In this document: piece by piece, positions 33,554 to 41,866 of the stretch | Layout: each line of letters starts with the position of its first letter | How positions within the stretch are numbered: the first letter of the stretch is position 1 | Assembly (NCBI RefSeq): GCF_030547005.1 | Contig: NZ_JAUOPN010000010.1 | Location: 1-64,000 of the forward strand | Source: Maribacter sp. 1_MG-2023 | GTDB lineage: Bacteria; Bacteroidota; Bacteroidia; Flavobacteriales; Flavobacteriaceae | DNA: 64,000 bases | Direction: 5' to 3' | Program-made: the position numbers and the translations under genes | The notes under the pieces: model-generated | The model's database searches: none | What the model was told of the DNA's origin: nothing | The model's input: the letters and a program-made list of their open reading frames with translations, nothing else

Positions 33554-34081
33554 ATGAAAAAAGCACTTCTAATTGCAATAGTACTTATGGCAGCAAAAAT
33601 GACAACCGCACAAGATTGGACCACACCCATTATTGATGGTTATGGGAAGATAAAAGAATTTAAGGATGTTGCCGTTCAGGCAGACCCTAACAAAGAATAT
33701 AATCTTGTATTTGATCTTAAAGATGAACGTGAGTTAGATGGTATTAATGTTGGTTATTTTAAAATTGCTAGAATGATAAATATGCTTGGTGCTGGTGGTG
33801 TTTCTGCCGATAAAGTAAATATAATCGCTGCTGTACATGGTGGAGCTACTTTTACTGCCTTAAACGAAGCGAAATACAAGGCTAAATACGAAAAGGAAAA
33901 TCCAAATGAAGCCGTAATAAAATTATTAAAGGATTACGGGGTAGAATTTTATGTGTGCGCACAAGCTACCGCTGCTAGAGATATTACCGCTGCAGATTTG
34001 AACCCGAATACAGAATTAGGACTATCTGCAATGATGGTACTTGCCAATTACCAAATGGATGGGTATACTTTTATGCCATAA
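33554..34081 (+). CDS. secreted DsrE/DsrF-like family protein
   Basis: 175 residues with a signal peptide (1-19, ending TTAQ), so periplasmic. The DsrE-like domain covers about 45-160: NLVFDLKDERELDGINVGYFKIARMINML, then NIIAAVHGGATFTAL, then FYVCAQ with Cys135, which is the conserved sulfur-carrying Cys position of DsrE/DsrF/TusD-like proteins. In sulfur oxidisers such proteins carry persulfide sulfur. Its export to the periplasm and its shared operator with tsdA suggest a job in periplasmic sulfane-sulfur handling. Followed at 10 nt by a methyltransferase. Confidence 0.85.
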   Translation: MKKALLIAIVLMAAKMTTAQDWTTPIIDGYGKIKEFKDVAVQADPNKEYNLVFDLKDERELDGINVGYFKIARMINMLGAGGVSADKVNIIAAVHGGATFTALNEAKYKAKYEKENPNEAVIKLLKDYGVEFYVCAQATAARDITAADLNPNTELGLSAMMVLANYQMDGYTFMP

Positions 34082-34091
34082 ATAATTACCT

Positions 34092-34685
34092 ATGAAAGAT
34101 TTTTGGAACGAGCGTTATGATGAAGAAAGTTATGCCTACGGAAGCTCGCCAAATGATTTCTTTAAACAACAGCTAGATAAATTAGAAGTAGGTTCTATTT
34201 TGCTGCCTGCTGAAGGCGAAGGCAGAAATGCCGTCTATGCACTATCTAAAGGTTGGGAAGTATTGGCTTTAGACTTTAGCGAATCTGCAATGGTTAAAGC
34301 TAAAAAACTAGCTGCTACTTATAATTTGAACTTGGATTATCAAGTAATTGATTCCCTTAAATTTAATGTTACTAAAAAGTTTGATGTAATCGCCTTCTGT
34401 TATGCGCATTTTCCTGCAGCTATTAGAAAGAAAGCAAACCAACATCTTTTAAAATCATTAAAACCAAACGGACATATCATTTTTGAGGCGTTCTCTAAAA
34501 ATCAACTTGGAAAACCTTCTGGCGGACCAAAAAATATAGACATGCTCTATAATATTGATGAAGTGGAAGATGAATTTCTTGAAATAAATTTTAAAATTTT
34601 AGAAGAAAAGGAAATAGAATTGAACGAAGGACTATACCATATTGGCAATGCTTCGGTTATTGATTTTACCGGCACTAAAATATAA
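34092..34685 (+). CDS. class I SAM-dependent methyltransferase
   Basis: 197 residues starting MKDFWNERYDEESYAYG. Rossmann-type methyltransferase with SAM motif I LLPAEGEGRNAVYAL (about 37-51), the acidic loop ALDFSESAM (about 58-66) and motif IV VIAFCYAHFP (about 99-108). It resembles TehB/thiopurine-type small-molecule methyltransferases. It is co-transcribed with the DsrE gene from a class A promoter, so methylation of a thiol or sulfide product is conceivable, but the substrate is unknown. A terminator follows. Confidence 0.83.
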   Translation: MKDFWNERYDEESYAYGSSPNDFFKQQLDKLEVGSILLPAEGEGRNAVYALSKGWEVLALDFSESAMVKAKKLAATYNLNLDYQVIDSLKFNVTKKFDVIAFCYAHFPAAIRKKANQHLLKSLKPNGHIIFEAFSKNQLGKPSGGPKNIDMLYNIDEVEDEFLEINFKILEEKEIELNEGLYHIGNASVIDFTGTKI

Positions 34686-34712
34686 AAAGGGACCACATTT
34701 GGTCCCTTTTTT
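34684..34712. terminator. bidirectional terminator, methyltransferase / copper receptor
   Basis: 12-bp stem (34684-34695 / 34700-34711), 4-nt loop, A and T runs on both sides, in a 38-bp convergent gap. Confidence 0.87.
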
Positions 34713-34723
34713 ATATTCATCTA

Positions 34724-37021
34724 TTAAAATTCATATTGAACAAAAACCGATAGATTTCTTCCTGGATCATTGATGGGCTCTGTTCCAAATTCAGCCTGAT
34801 TATTAAATGCAAAATTGAGGTGATTACTATACGTTTTATCAAAAACATTTAATGCCGCAACACCTAAGGTTAGGTTCTTCATTGGTATTACACCTAAACG
34901 TAAATCCATTATTTCATAACCTGGTGTAACCTGCTCACCAAAAGAATACGCAATATTATCTTGCTCGGCAGTGAGCCTATATTCTGCATTCACCCAAAAC
35001 TTTTCTTTTTCATAGCCCAATTTAAATCTTGTAACTAAAGGTGGTACCAAGGGTAATGACTCATTTAAGTCATTATTCTTAGCATATACATAAGCAAGTT
35101 CAGTTGTAAAGTTAAAATTAGTACAGAAGTCTACACCAGCCATAATTTCAAAACCTGTCTTGTACGCATCATCTAAATTTCTAAAAACTTTAGCATTAGA
35201 GGGTTCATTCATTGGCATGAATTTTCTGGTCTGTGTTTCATCTATGATAGCGACAATATAATTTTCGTAAAGCGAGTAATAGAAAGATGTACTATAACTA
35301 AACATATCTGAAGTGTTTTCTGAAATAGGCATCTTCCCTTTAAACCCTACCTCAAATTGATTATTTACTTCTGCATCCAAGTTAGGATTACCAACATATT
35401 CATACGCGTCTTGACCTACGCTGAAATGATTAATAAAACGTTCTATCATATTTGCTGATCTAACACCACGACCATAAGCCACTTCCATAATAAATTGTGG
35501 AGAATACACATATTTAATTGAAGCTGTACCACTAAAATTATGTTCCGTTCTTTTATCTAAATCAGTGTATAAAGCAGTAAAATCAGCTTCTGGATCTTTA
35601 GCTTCAGAAGTAACATTGTCATAACGTACACCTGCAGTTAACATTGTTTTTTCTGTTAAGGGGTATTTACTTTCTGCAAATAATCCAATATCATTTATAT
35701 ATGAATCTTGCCACACCTTATCTTCAAATGTTAAGGGTGTATCTAAAACACCCATAGCATTGCTTTTCACTAATCGTGTTCTATTGCCATCTCGTGCAAT
35801 ATGCAAAACATCAACACCTGTAAATAGGGCTAGATTGTCTGTTGGTTTTAATTTTAATTCTACTTTACCACCTGCCGTAGTAGCGTCAATTGCAGAAATG
35901 GCAGATGTCATCATAAAGGTTGGTCTATTGTAATTAGTCATTATATGATCTACATAGCTATAATAAATTTTAGAATCTATGCTTTCAACAAGACCTGGCA
36001 TACTCCCTAATTTATAATCTAAAGAGAGAATACTACTGTTGTCTTCTTCGGTATCCATAGGTAAACCTGCGTGCAAAACATCGCGCCCGAAAGACTGTCG
36101 CCAATGTGCTTGTAGTCTTTGATTTTCAGTAAAATTGAAACCTGCTTTTATGCCATAATCCAAGCTTCTAAAAGAAGACGGAATTTCTGTACCGTCACCA
36201 TCTTCATAATTACCAAAATCACGAAAACCAATATTACCTGCTACGTCATATTTCTCAGTTGCCTGTTGTAATCTTGCCTTGGAGACCATAGAATTACCAT
36301 TACTTTCATAGCCACCACTTACACTACCATGAAGACCATAATCTTCTACCGTTGGTTTTTGAGTAACCATGTTAACGATACCACCAAAAGTAGCACCATA
36401 TCTAACGGAGTATGGTCCTTTTATAATTTCAATTTTTTCAATTTCCTCTGGTATCACATGGATAGTAATGGGATCCATACGATTGGGGCAAGCATTCATA
36501 GCTTTTGTACCACCATCAAACTGCACATTTAACTGCTCATATTGCGTTGCTCTAAAACTAGGATCAATTGCATAATTACCTCTTTTAATCAACGAAAAAC
36601 CATTAACATCATTAAATAAATCGGCTACATTTCTAGGCTGAACTATTCTCTTGACATAATCATTGGTCTCTATGGTAAGTACAGGATCAATTTTCATATT
36701 TCCTGTCACTAAAACTCCAATTATGTCAATGGGCGCTTCTTGTAAAGTGATTACTATTGGAGTATTAATGTCAAGTACTTGCTGTTGTATGGTTTTATAT
36801 CCAACATAAGATATGGTCAATATCACATTTTCTTCAACATTTTTCAGAACAAAATCACCATCAAAATTAGTATATGTTGCTAATCCGTTACTAGCTAAAA
36901 TGTGAGCACCATCAAGTGGTTGTAGGTCAATTTCAGAGATGATTTTTCCTGATAAATTTTGTGCGTATAATAAGGGTGTCGATAATAATATCGCAAGCAC
37001 CCAAAGATATTTTAGGTTCAT
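34724..37021 (-). CDS. TonB-dependent receptor, OprC/NosA copper-receptor-like
   Basis: 765 residues: signal peptide (1-21), carboxypeptidase-regulatory-like domain (about 23-95), plug domain (about 115-230), 22-strand barrel ending VQYEF. The plug holds Cys178-Pro-Asn-Arg-Met182 (NACPNRMDPI), the CxxxM copper site known from Pseudomonas OprC/NosA, and a barrel loop DVLHAGLPMD offers a His and Met. This points to Cu uptake across the outer membrane rather than siderophore or glycan uptake. It follows a small Cys-rich protein gene (37103) in one operon whose promoter has a class G operator, the same class as ccoI and ccoS. Copper for cbb3 is therefore a reasonable purpose. Confidence 0.85.
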   Translation of the reverse strand: MNLKYLWVLAILLSTPLLYAQNLSGKIISEIDLQPLDGAHILASNGLATYTNFDGDFVLKNVEENVILTISYVGYKTIQQQVLDINTPIVITLQEAPIDIIGVLVTGNMKIDPVLTIETNDYVKRIVQPRNVADLFNDVNGFSLIKRGNYAIDPSFRATQYEQLNVQFDGGTKAMNACPNRMDPITIHVIPEEIEKIEIIKGPYSVRYGATFGGIVNMVTQKPTVEDYGLHGSVSGGYESNGNSMVSKARLQQATEKYDVAGNIGFRDFGNYEDGDGTEIPSSFRSLDYGIKAGFNFTENQRLQAHWRQSFGRDVLHAGLPMDTEEDNSSILSLDYKLGSMPGLVESIDSKIYYSYVDHIMTNYNRPTFMMTSAISAIDATTAGGKVELKLKPTDNLALFTGVDVLHIARDGNRTRLVKSNAMGVLDTPLTFEDKVWQDSYINDIGLFAESKYPLTEKTMLTAGVRYDNVTSEAKDPEADFTALYTDLDKRTEHNFSGTASIKYVYSPQFIMEVAYGRGVRSANMIERFINHFSVGQDAYEYVGNPNLDAEVNNQFEVGFKGKMPISENTSDMFSYSTSFYYSLYENYIVAIIDETQTRKFMPMNEPSNAKVFRNLDDAYKTGFEIMAGVDFCTNFNFTTELAYVYAKNNDLNESLPLVPPLVTRFKLGYEKEKFWVNAEYRLTAEQDNIAYSFGEQVTPGYEIMDLRLGVIPMKNLTLGVAALNVFDKTYSNHLNFAFNNQAEFGTEPINDPGRNLSVFVQYEF

Positions 37022-37102
37022 TGTTTAAATTTTTAAATAATTGAAATACTATCCAACTACCTATTAATTAGGTGGTAGACACATTAGATTGAAATACAAA
37101 AT

Positions 37103-37480
37103 TTAAACTTCTGGTGGATGCTTGATACGCTCAAAAAAATGAAAATCGTAAAGAACACGATACACTACATTATGCAGCACTTTTCTAGGTTGTTGTACAA
37201 ACGTGTATGTAGTCAACAATCCTATAAATAATACTATTTCGTTTTTAAGCAAATCTAAATTAATGGGCGTCTTTTCATCATCAGCTTTCTGAGATAACAT
37301 TTGGGATAAAGCACATTTACCATCACATTTTAATTCTGGTCGGTCCTTATTCTCGCAAAAACGTTCTACAAAATCATTTGTAAACATAGCATAATAGCCC
37401 ATAACGCTGGCAGTCTTAAGACTACTTGCCAAAGAAATGAATGTAAACAATATTGCTATCGTAAAGCTTGACAACTTCAT
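37103..37480 (-). CDS. small Cys-rich membrane/periplasmic protein upstream of copper receptor
   Basis: 125 residues. N-terminal hydrophobic segment (4-24), a region with CENKDRPELKCDGKCALSQ-type Cys spacing (about 41-60; three cysteines), then a second hydrophobic segment (about 82-96) and a His-containing tail. The Cys motif is recurrent in Bacteroidota proteins beside copper-type TonB receptors, and a metal-binding role is likely but unproven. First gene of the operon with the receptor. The predicted -7 element ends only 5 nt before the ATG, so the transcript may be leaderless or translation may start elsewhere. Confidence 0.72.
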   Translation of the reverse strand: MKLSSFTIAILFTFISLASSLKTASVMGYYAMFTNDFVERFCENKDRPELKCDGKCALSQMLSQKADDEKTPINLDLLKNEIVLFIGLLTTYTFVQQPRKVLHNVVYRVLYDFHFFERIKHPPEV

Positions 37481-37484
37481 GCCG

Positions 37485-37528
37485 CAAAATTAAGTGCCCT
37501 AATTGGTTTTTAATGTGACATTAGTCAC
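37485..37528 (-). promoter_or_regulatory. class G (hybrid) operator and promoter of copper receptor operon
   Basis: GTGAC-ATTA-GTCAC at 37515-37528 (centre 37521.5), containing TGAC-ATTA-GTCA. Minus-strand TAATTTTG at 37492-37485 starts exactly 29.5 bp from the centre. The start codon at 37480 lies almost at the expected transcription start. Confidence 0.8.
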
Positions 37529-37630
37529 ATTACCAACTTAAACTTTACTGTACTAATTTTTATTTACCAGAGCTATACTATAAGGTAATGCTTGATTGTA
37601 TTTGTAAAAAAATGTTAAAAATTTATATGT

Positions 37631-37674
37631 GTAACCAAGGTTACATTACAATTCTGTTTGATAATTTAATTTTA
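37631..37674 (+). promoter_or_regulatory. class A operator and promoter of peroxiredoxin gene
   Basis: GTAAC-CAAG-GTTAC at 37631-37644 (centre 37637.5); -7 TAATTTTA at 37667-37674, exactly 29.5 bp from the centre. Leader about 30 nt. Confidence 0.84.
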
Positions 37675-37707
37675 TCAAGAATTATAAAACTATAAATTAT
37701 ATTTATT

Positions 37708-38373
37708 ATGAATAACGAAAATAATATACAAGAACAAGTGATTTCAATGCCTAGAATTGGTGATATAGCACCAGATTTTGAAGCTGTGACAACCAAGGGT
37801 AAAATTAAAATGTCTGATTTTGCGAAAGACAAATGGATTGTTATGTTTTCGCATCCTGCAGATTTCACTCCGGTTTGTACAACAGAAATGAGCGGTTTTG
37901 CATCGCGTAAAAGTGAGTTTGATGAACTTAATACTGAACTTTTAGGTTTAAGTATAGATAGTGTTCATGCACACTTAGGATGGGTACAGAACGTAAGAGA
38001 AAATACAGGTGTTTATTTCGATTTCCCAATTATTGCAGATCTTGACATGAAGGTCTCTAAAGCTTACGGAATGTTACAACCTAACGAAAGTGAAACTGCA
38101 GCAGTAAGAGCGGTATTTTTTATCGATCCCAAGAAAAAAATAAGATTGGTAATGTATTATCCATTAAACGTAGGTAGAAATATGGATGAAATACTTCGTG
38201 CTTTAGATGCTTTACAAACTTCTGACAAGTATAAAGTTGCTATGCCTTTAGATTGGAAAAGAGGTGACAAGGTTATTGTATCTCCACCAAAAACATTAGA
38301 TGAGCTTAACGCTCGATTAGAAGATGATACTTTAGAAAAAGTTGATTGGTACCTTGCCAAAAAATCTTTATAA
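37708..38373 (+). CDS. 1-Cys peroxiredoxin (Prx6 class)
   Basis: 221 residues of the AhpC/Prx6 type: active-site DFTPVCTTEM with peroxidatic Cys57, and no other cysteine in the protein, so a 1-Cys mechanism is expected. The C-terminal domain (about 165-221) is of the Prx6 type that forms dimers or decamers. Reduces H2O2 and organic peroxides; 1-Cys enzymes need an external reductant. Under a class A operator and followed by CstB-like copy 3 and Dps, so it pairs peroxide defence with sulfur handling. A strong terminator lies between it and the next gene. Confidence 0.93.
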   Translation: MNNENNIQEQVISMPRIGDIAPDFEAVTTKGKIKMSDFAKDKWIVMFSHPADFTPVCTTEMSGFASRKSEFDELNTELLGLSIDSVHAHLGWVQNVRENTGVYFDFPIIADLDMKVSKAYGMLQPNESETAAVRAVFFIDPKKKIRLVMYYPLNVGRNMDEILRALDALQTSDKYKVAMPLDWKRGDKVIVSPPKTLDELNARLEDDTLEKVDWYLAKKSL

Positions 38374-38380
38374 TTATATA

Positions 38381-38420
38381 GAAATCGGTTTTGAACAGTT
38401 TTCAAAACCGATTCTTTTTT
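38381..38420 (+). terminator. terminator after peroxiredoxin gene
   Basis: 13-bp perfect stem (38383-38395 / 38401-38413), 5-nt loop, followed by TTTTTT. Confidence 0.88.
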
Positions 38421-38440
38421 AATCGTTAAAAACTGTTCTT

Positions 38441-39781
38441 ATGATAATTAAACAATTTGAAGATAAACCGTTGGCTCATTATTCATACGCGATTTTAAGT
38501 GGTAATGAAATGGCTTTAGTGGATCCATCTAGAGATCCAGAACCGTATTATAAATTTGCTGAGGAAAACGATGCTAAAATTGTTGCCATTTTCGAGACGC
38601 ATCCTCATGCCGATTTCGTTAGTGGACATTTAGAAATTCATAAGGAAACTGAAGCCATAATTTATGTGAGTGAGTTAGTAGGTGCTGATTATCCACATAA
38701 AACATTTGACGATGGCGCTACTTTTAAAATGAATGAGGTAACCTTCACGGCAATTAATACTCCCGGACATTCACCTGACGGAATTACTATTGTAGCAAAA
38801 GATAAAAATGCTAAACAAGCCATATTTACAGGCGACACTTTATTCATAGGTGATGTGGGTAGACCAGATTTAAGAGAGAAAGCTGGTAACATGAAAGCAA
38901 AACGAGAGCAACTTGCTGAAGCCATGTTTAGTACGATGCAAACCAAATTCAATCATTTACCTGATGACACTTTAGTTTATCCGGCGCATGGTGCTGGTTC
39001 ACTTTGTGGTAAAAATATGAGTAGTGATTCTTCTAGCACCTTAGGTAATCAACGTATTGGTAATTGGGCTTTTAAAAACTTAACCAAAGATGAATTTGTA
39101 ACGCATATTCTGCAGGATCAGCCATTTATACCATCGTATTTTGGCTATGATGTGGCTATTAATAAAACAGGTGCTGAAAATTTTATGAGTACTATTTCTC
39201 AGATACCTTTAAAAATTGGAGCTTTTAAAATTGAAAAGAATATTTTGGTTATAGATACCAGAGATGAGGCTGAATTCAAGAAAAATCACTTGCCAAATTC
39301 CATTAATATTATGGCAAGAAATATTGATGATAAAATTGAAACTTGGTTAGGGTCTATTGTTGAGCCTAAAGAACCGTTCTATATGGTCGTAGATAGTATA
39401 ACAGATAGACAAGTTATACTTGAACGAATAGCCAAAATAGGCTACGAAAGTCAAGTAAAAGCAGTTTTAACGTTAGATAAGGTTTACGAAAAGGAAGATG
39501 AATTTGATTTCGTGGACTTTGATAAAAACAAAGAAAATTATACCATTGTAGACATTAGGAATAAAAGTGAATTCAATGAAGGTAATTTTTTTGATAACGC
39601 AATTAATATACCTTTAAATGAATTACGTAATTCTATTGATAAAATTCCGACAAACAAACCAATTGTTATACATTGTGCAGGCGGCTATAGAAGTGCCGCA
39701 GGTTCAAGTATCGTATCAAAAGAAATAAAAAACACCCAGGTGTACGACCTAAGCGAAAAAATAAATAACTACAATACATAA
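38441..39781 (+). CDS. CstB-like persulfide dioxygenase-rhodanese fusion (copy 3)
   Basis: 446 residues, the length of S. aureus CstB (about 444), and more diverged from the tandem pair at 23764/25303. It has HPHADF at about 54-59, Cys189 in GAGSLCGK, a middle rhodanese-like domain without Cys, and a C-terminal rhodanese with Cys412 in HCAGGYRS. The QFEDKPLAHYSYAILSG N-terminus is also close to CstB. No class A/G operator lies directly upstream; it follows the peroxiredoxin terminator by only about 20 nt, so expression may depend on readthrough. Dps starts 2 nt after its stop codon. Confidence 0.9.
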   Translation: MIIKQFEDKPLAHYSYAILSGNEMALVDPSRDPEPYYKFAEENDAKIVAIFETHPHADFVSGHLEIHKETEAIIYVSELVGADYPHKTFDDGATFKMNEVTFTAINTPGHSPDGITIVAKDKNAKQAIFTGDTLFIGDVGRPDLREKAGNMKAKREQLAEAMFSTMQTKFNHLPDDTLVYPAHGAGSLCGKNMSSDSSSTLGNQRIGNWAFKNLTKDEFVTHILQDQPFIPSYFGYDVAINKTGAENFMSTISQIPLKIGAFKIEKNILVIDTRDEAEFKKNHLPNSINIMARNIDDKIETWLGSIVEPKEPFYMVVDSITDRQVILERIAKIGYESQVKAVLTLDKVYEKEDEFDFVDFDKNKENYTIVDIRNKSEFNEGNFFDNAINIPLNELRNSIDKIPTNKPIVIHCAGGYRSAAGSSIVSKEIKNTQVYDLSEKINNYNT

Positions 39782-39783
39782 TT

Positions 39784-40263
39784 ATGGCAAATTCAAATTT
39801 ATCAAACATCGGTCTAGATAAAAAAGATTCTAACGATATCGCAAATCATTTAAATGATTTACTATCTAATTATCAAATGTTCTACATGAACCTAAGAGGT
39901 TTTCATTGGAATATTAAAGGGAAGAAGTTTTTTGAACTTCACCTTAAATTCGAAGAGTTGTATAATGACGCTTTAATCAAAGTCGATGAAATTGCAGAGC
40001 GTGTGTTAACGCTAAGCAACACTCCTATTCATACGTTCACAAAGTATATTGATAATTCTGAAATTAAAGCCAGTGAAAATGTAGTAGATGGCGATAAGGC
40101 GGTAGACAATATTTTAGATAGCTTAAGTATCTTATTGAAAAAAGAAAGAGCTACCCTTAAAATTGCTGCCGATGCAGAAGATGAAGGTACCGTTTCTCTA
40201 ATGAGCGATTATATTACACAACAAGAAAAATTAGTTTGGATGCTTTCTGCATATAAAGACTAA
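39784..40263 (+). CDS. dps: Dps-family ferritin-like protein
   Basis: 159 residues, all-helical, with the Dps ferroxidase pattern: NLRGFHWNIKG (from about residue 38) and HLKFEELYNDALIKVDEIAERVL (from about residue 54). Dps stores iron as a mineral and uses H2O2 to oxidise Fe2+, protecting DNA. Full length; N-terminus slightly extended with polar residues. It follows the CstB-like gene directly and is likely co-transcribed. Its grouping with peroxiredoxin and persulfide dioxygenase (an iron enzyme) suggests a joint response to oxidative and sulfur stress. Confidence 0.93.
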   Translation: MANSNLSNIGLDKKDSNDIANHLNDLLSNYQMFYMNLRGFHWNIKGKKFFELHLKFEELYNDALIKVDEIAERVLTLSNTPIHTFTKYIDNSEIKASENVVDGDKAVDNILDSLSILLKKERATLKIAADAEDEGTVSLMSDYITQQEKLVWMLSAYKD

Positions 40264-40283
40264 GTCAAACGCTGATATCTCTG

Positions 40284-40325
40284 AATCCCTAGAATTTGTT
40301 CATTCAATTTCTAGGGATTTTTCTT
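40284..40325 (+). terminator. terminator after dps
   Basis: 11-bp stem (40284-40294 / 40309-40319) with a 14-nt loop, then TTTTTC. Confidence 0.8.
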
Positions 40326-40374
40326 TGCCCCCAATTTTGTGAGTGGAGAATTCTGCCCATAAATACATAGCATC

Positions 40375-40434
40375 AAATAAGAATTTAAATGCATTATTCT
40401 ATATGCTCTTATATTTTGATTTAAATTCTTATTT
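40375..40434. repeat. perfect 16-bp inverted repeat upstream of cydA
   Basis: Arms 40375-40390 (aaataagaatttaaat) and 40419-40434 are exact reverse complements, with a 28-nt loop that contains a smaller gcat/atgc hairpin. It lies between the dps terminator and the cydA operator. No T-run follows, so it is not a standard terminator. It could be a small palindromic element or a second regulatory structure. Confidence 0.7.
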
Positions 40435-40456
40435 ATTTTGGTTTTTCTTCAAATAT

Positions 40457-40499
40457 GTAACATTGGTTACCTTTAAAAATCAGGTGTTGTTTACTTTTG
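40457..40499 (+). promoter_or_regulatory. class A operator and promoter of cydAB
   Basis: GTAAC-ATTG-GTTAC at 40457-40470 (centre 40463.5); -7 TACTTTTG at 40492-40499, 28.5 bp from the centre (1 bp shorter than the other sites). Leader about 30 nt. Confidence 0.8.
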
Positions 40500-40532
40500 T
40501 CATCATACTACATATTATAAAATATATAGACT

Positions 40533-41864
40533 ATGGAAGACATGATTTTTTATGATAGATTGCAATTTGCTTTTACTATCACATTCCATTATATATTTCC
40601 ACAATTAACAATGGGCCTATCTTTAATGATAGTCTATTTTAAATGGAAATACCTTAGAAATAAGATTGAAAAATATAATGATTCGGCTAAATTTTTCATG
40701 AAAATTTTTGCTATCAATTTTACCATGGGTGTCGTAACCGGCATACCTATGGAATTTCAATTTGGTACCAACTGGGCAAAATTCTCTGAACTTACAGGTG
40801 GTATAATTGGTCAGACCTTAGCTATGGAAGGCATGTTTTCTTTCTTTCTAGAATCTTCCTTTTTAGCACTATTTATTTTTGGTGAAAAGTTAATGGGGCA
40901 AAAACTCCATCTCTTAACAGGCTTTCTGGTATTCTTAGGGTCTTGGGCAAGTGGTTGGTTTATTTTAGCGACCAATGCTTGGATGCAACACCCCGTTGGT
41001 TACGAAATATTAGAAAACGGTAAATTCGTTTTAGAAAACTTCTCTGCACTGTTTAGCAACCCGTGGCTCTTACCTGCGTTCTTACATAATCAACTAGCTT
41101 CTGTTGTTACTTCTTCGTTTGTTGTAGCAAGTATAGGTGCCTTTTATATTCTAAGAAATAAGCAAATTGAACATGGTAAGCTGTTTTTAAAAACCGGAGT
41201 CATTTTTGGTTTAATTTCTAGTATTTTGGTTGCTTTCCCTACGGGAGACTGGAATGCTAAAAATGTTGCTAAACACCAACCTGCGGCTTTTGCGGCAATG
41301 GAAGGTATTTTTGAAACTGAAGAGGCTGGTGCCGAAATTGTGCTTATAGGACAACCTAATATGGTTGAAAAAAAATTGGACAACAAAATTGCCGTACCAA
41401 ACATATTAAGCTTTTTAACCTATCAAGATTGGGATAAACAGATTAATGGAATGGATAAATTTGAAAAAGAGGAATTACCAGACAACGTACCTGCCCTATA
41501 TTATTCGTATCATATTATGGTTGGTTTGGGTACCGTGTTTATGGGTATCATGGCATTGGCTGCCTTTTTATTATGGCGTAAAAAATTATACAATATAAAA
41601 CCACTACTTTGGACAATTATGTTTCTAGTTCCGTTTCCTTATATCGCAAACCTAACAGGTTGGTACACTGCTGAATTAGGAAGACAGCCATATTTGGTTT
41701 ATGGCTTATTAAGAACTAGCGATGGTATTTCACCAACCGTTTCATCTGGTAACACCTTGTTTACATTACTAGGTTTTGTTGCTTTATATATGCTACTTGG
41801 ACTACTATTTTTAGTCTTAGTCGGTAAAACTATTAACGAAGGTCCTAAATCTAAATTACATTAA
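40533..41864 (+). CDS. cydA: cytochrome bd oxidase subunit I
   Basis: 443-residue CydA with nine or so membrane helices. His19 (TFHYIFPQ) is the heme b595 axial ligand at the same number as in E. coli. The HNQLASVVTSSFVV helix (about 186) carries the heme b558 His, and GRQPYLVYGLLRTSDG (about 386) forms the quinol-side loop. With 443 residues it has a short Q-loop, as in the cyanide-insensitive type. It reduces O2 with high affinity using quinol. Cytochrome bd is known from E. coli to resist sulfide inhibition, which explains its class A operator among sulfide genes. Confidence 0.96.
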   Translation: MEDMIFYDRLQFAFTITFHYIFPQLTMGLSLMIVYFKWKYLRNKIEKYNDSAKFFMKIFAINFTMGVVTGIPMEFQFGTNWAKFSELTGGIIGQTLAMEGMFSFFLESSFLALFIFGEKLMGQKLHLLTGFLVFLGSWASGWFILATNAWMQHPVGYEILENGKFVLENFSALFSNPWLLPAFLHNQLASVVTSSFVVASIGAFYILRNKQIEHGKLFLKTGVIFGLISSILVAFPTGDWNAKNVAKHQPAAFAAMEGIFETEEAGAEIVLIGQPNMVEKKLDNKIAVPNILSFLTYQDWDKQINGMDKFEKEELPDNVPALYYSYHIMVGLGTVFMGIMALAAFLLWRKKLYNIKPLLWTIMFLVPFPYIANLTGWYTAELGRQPYLVYGLLRTSDGISPTVSSGNTLFTLLGFVALYMLLGLLFLVLVGKTINEGPKSKLH

Positions 41865-41866
41865 TT

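Noticed and set aside
40343..40555. 70-residue open frame between dps and cydA
   Set aside because: It spans the 16-bp inverted repeat, the cydA operator and the -7 element, and overlaps cydA; its composition is not protein-like.
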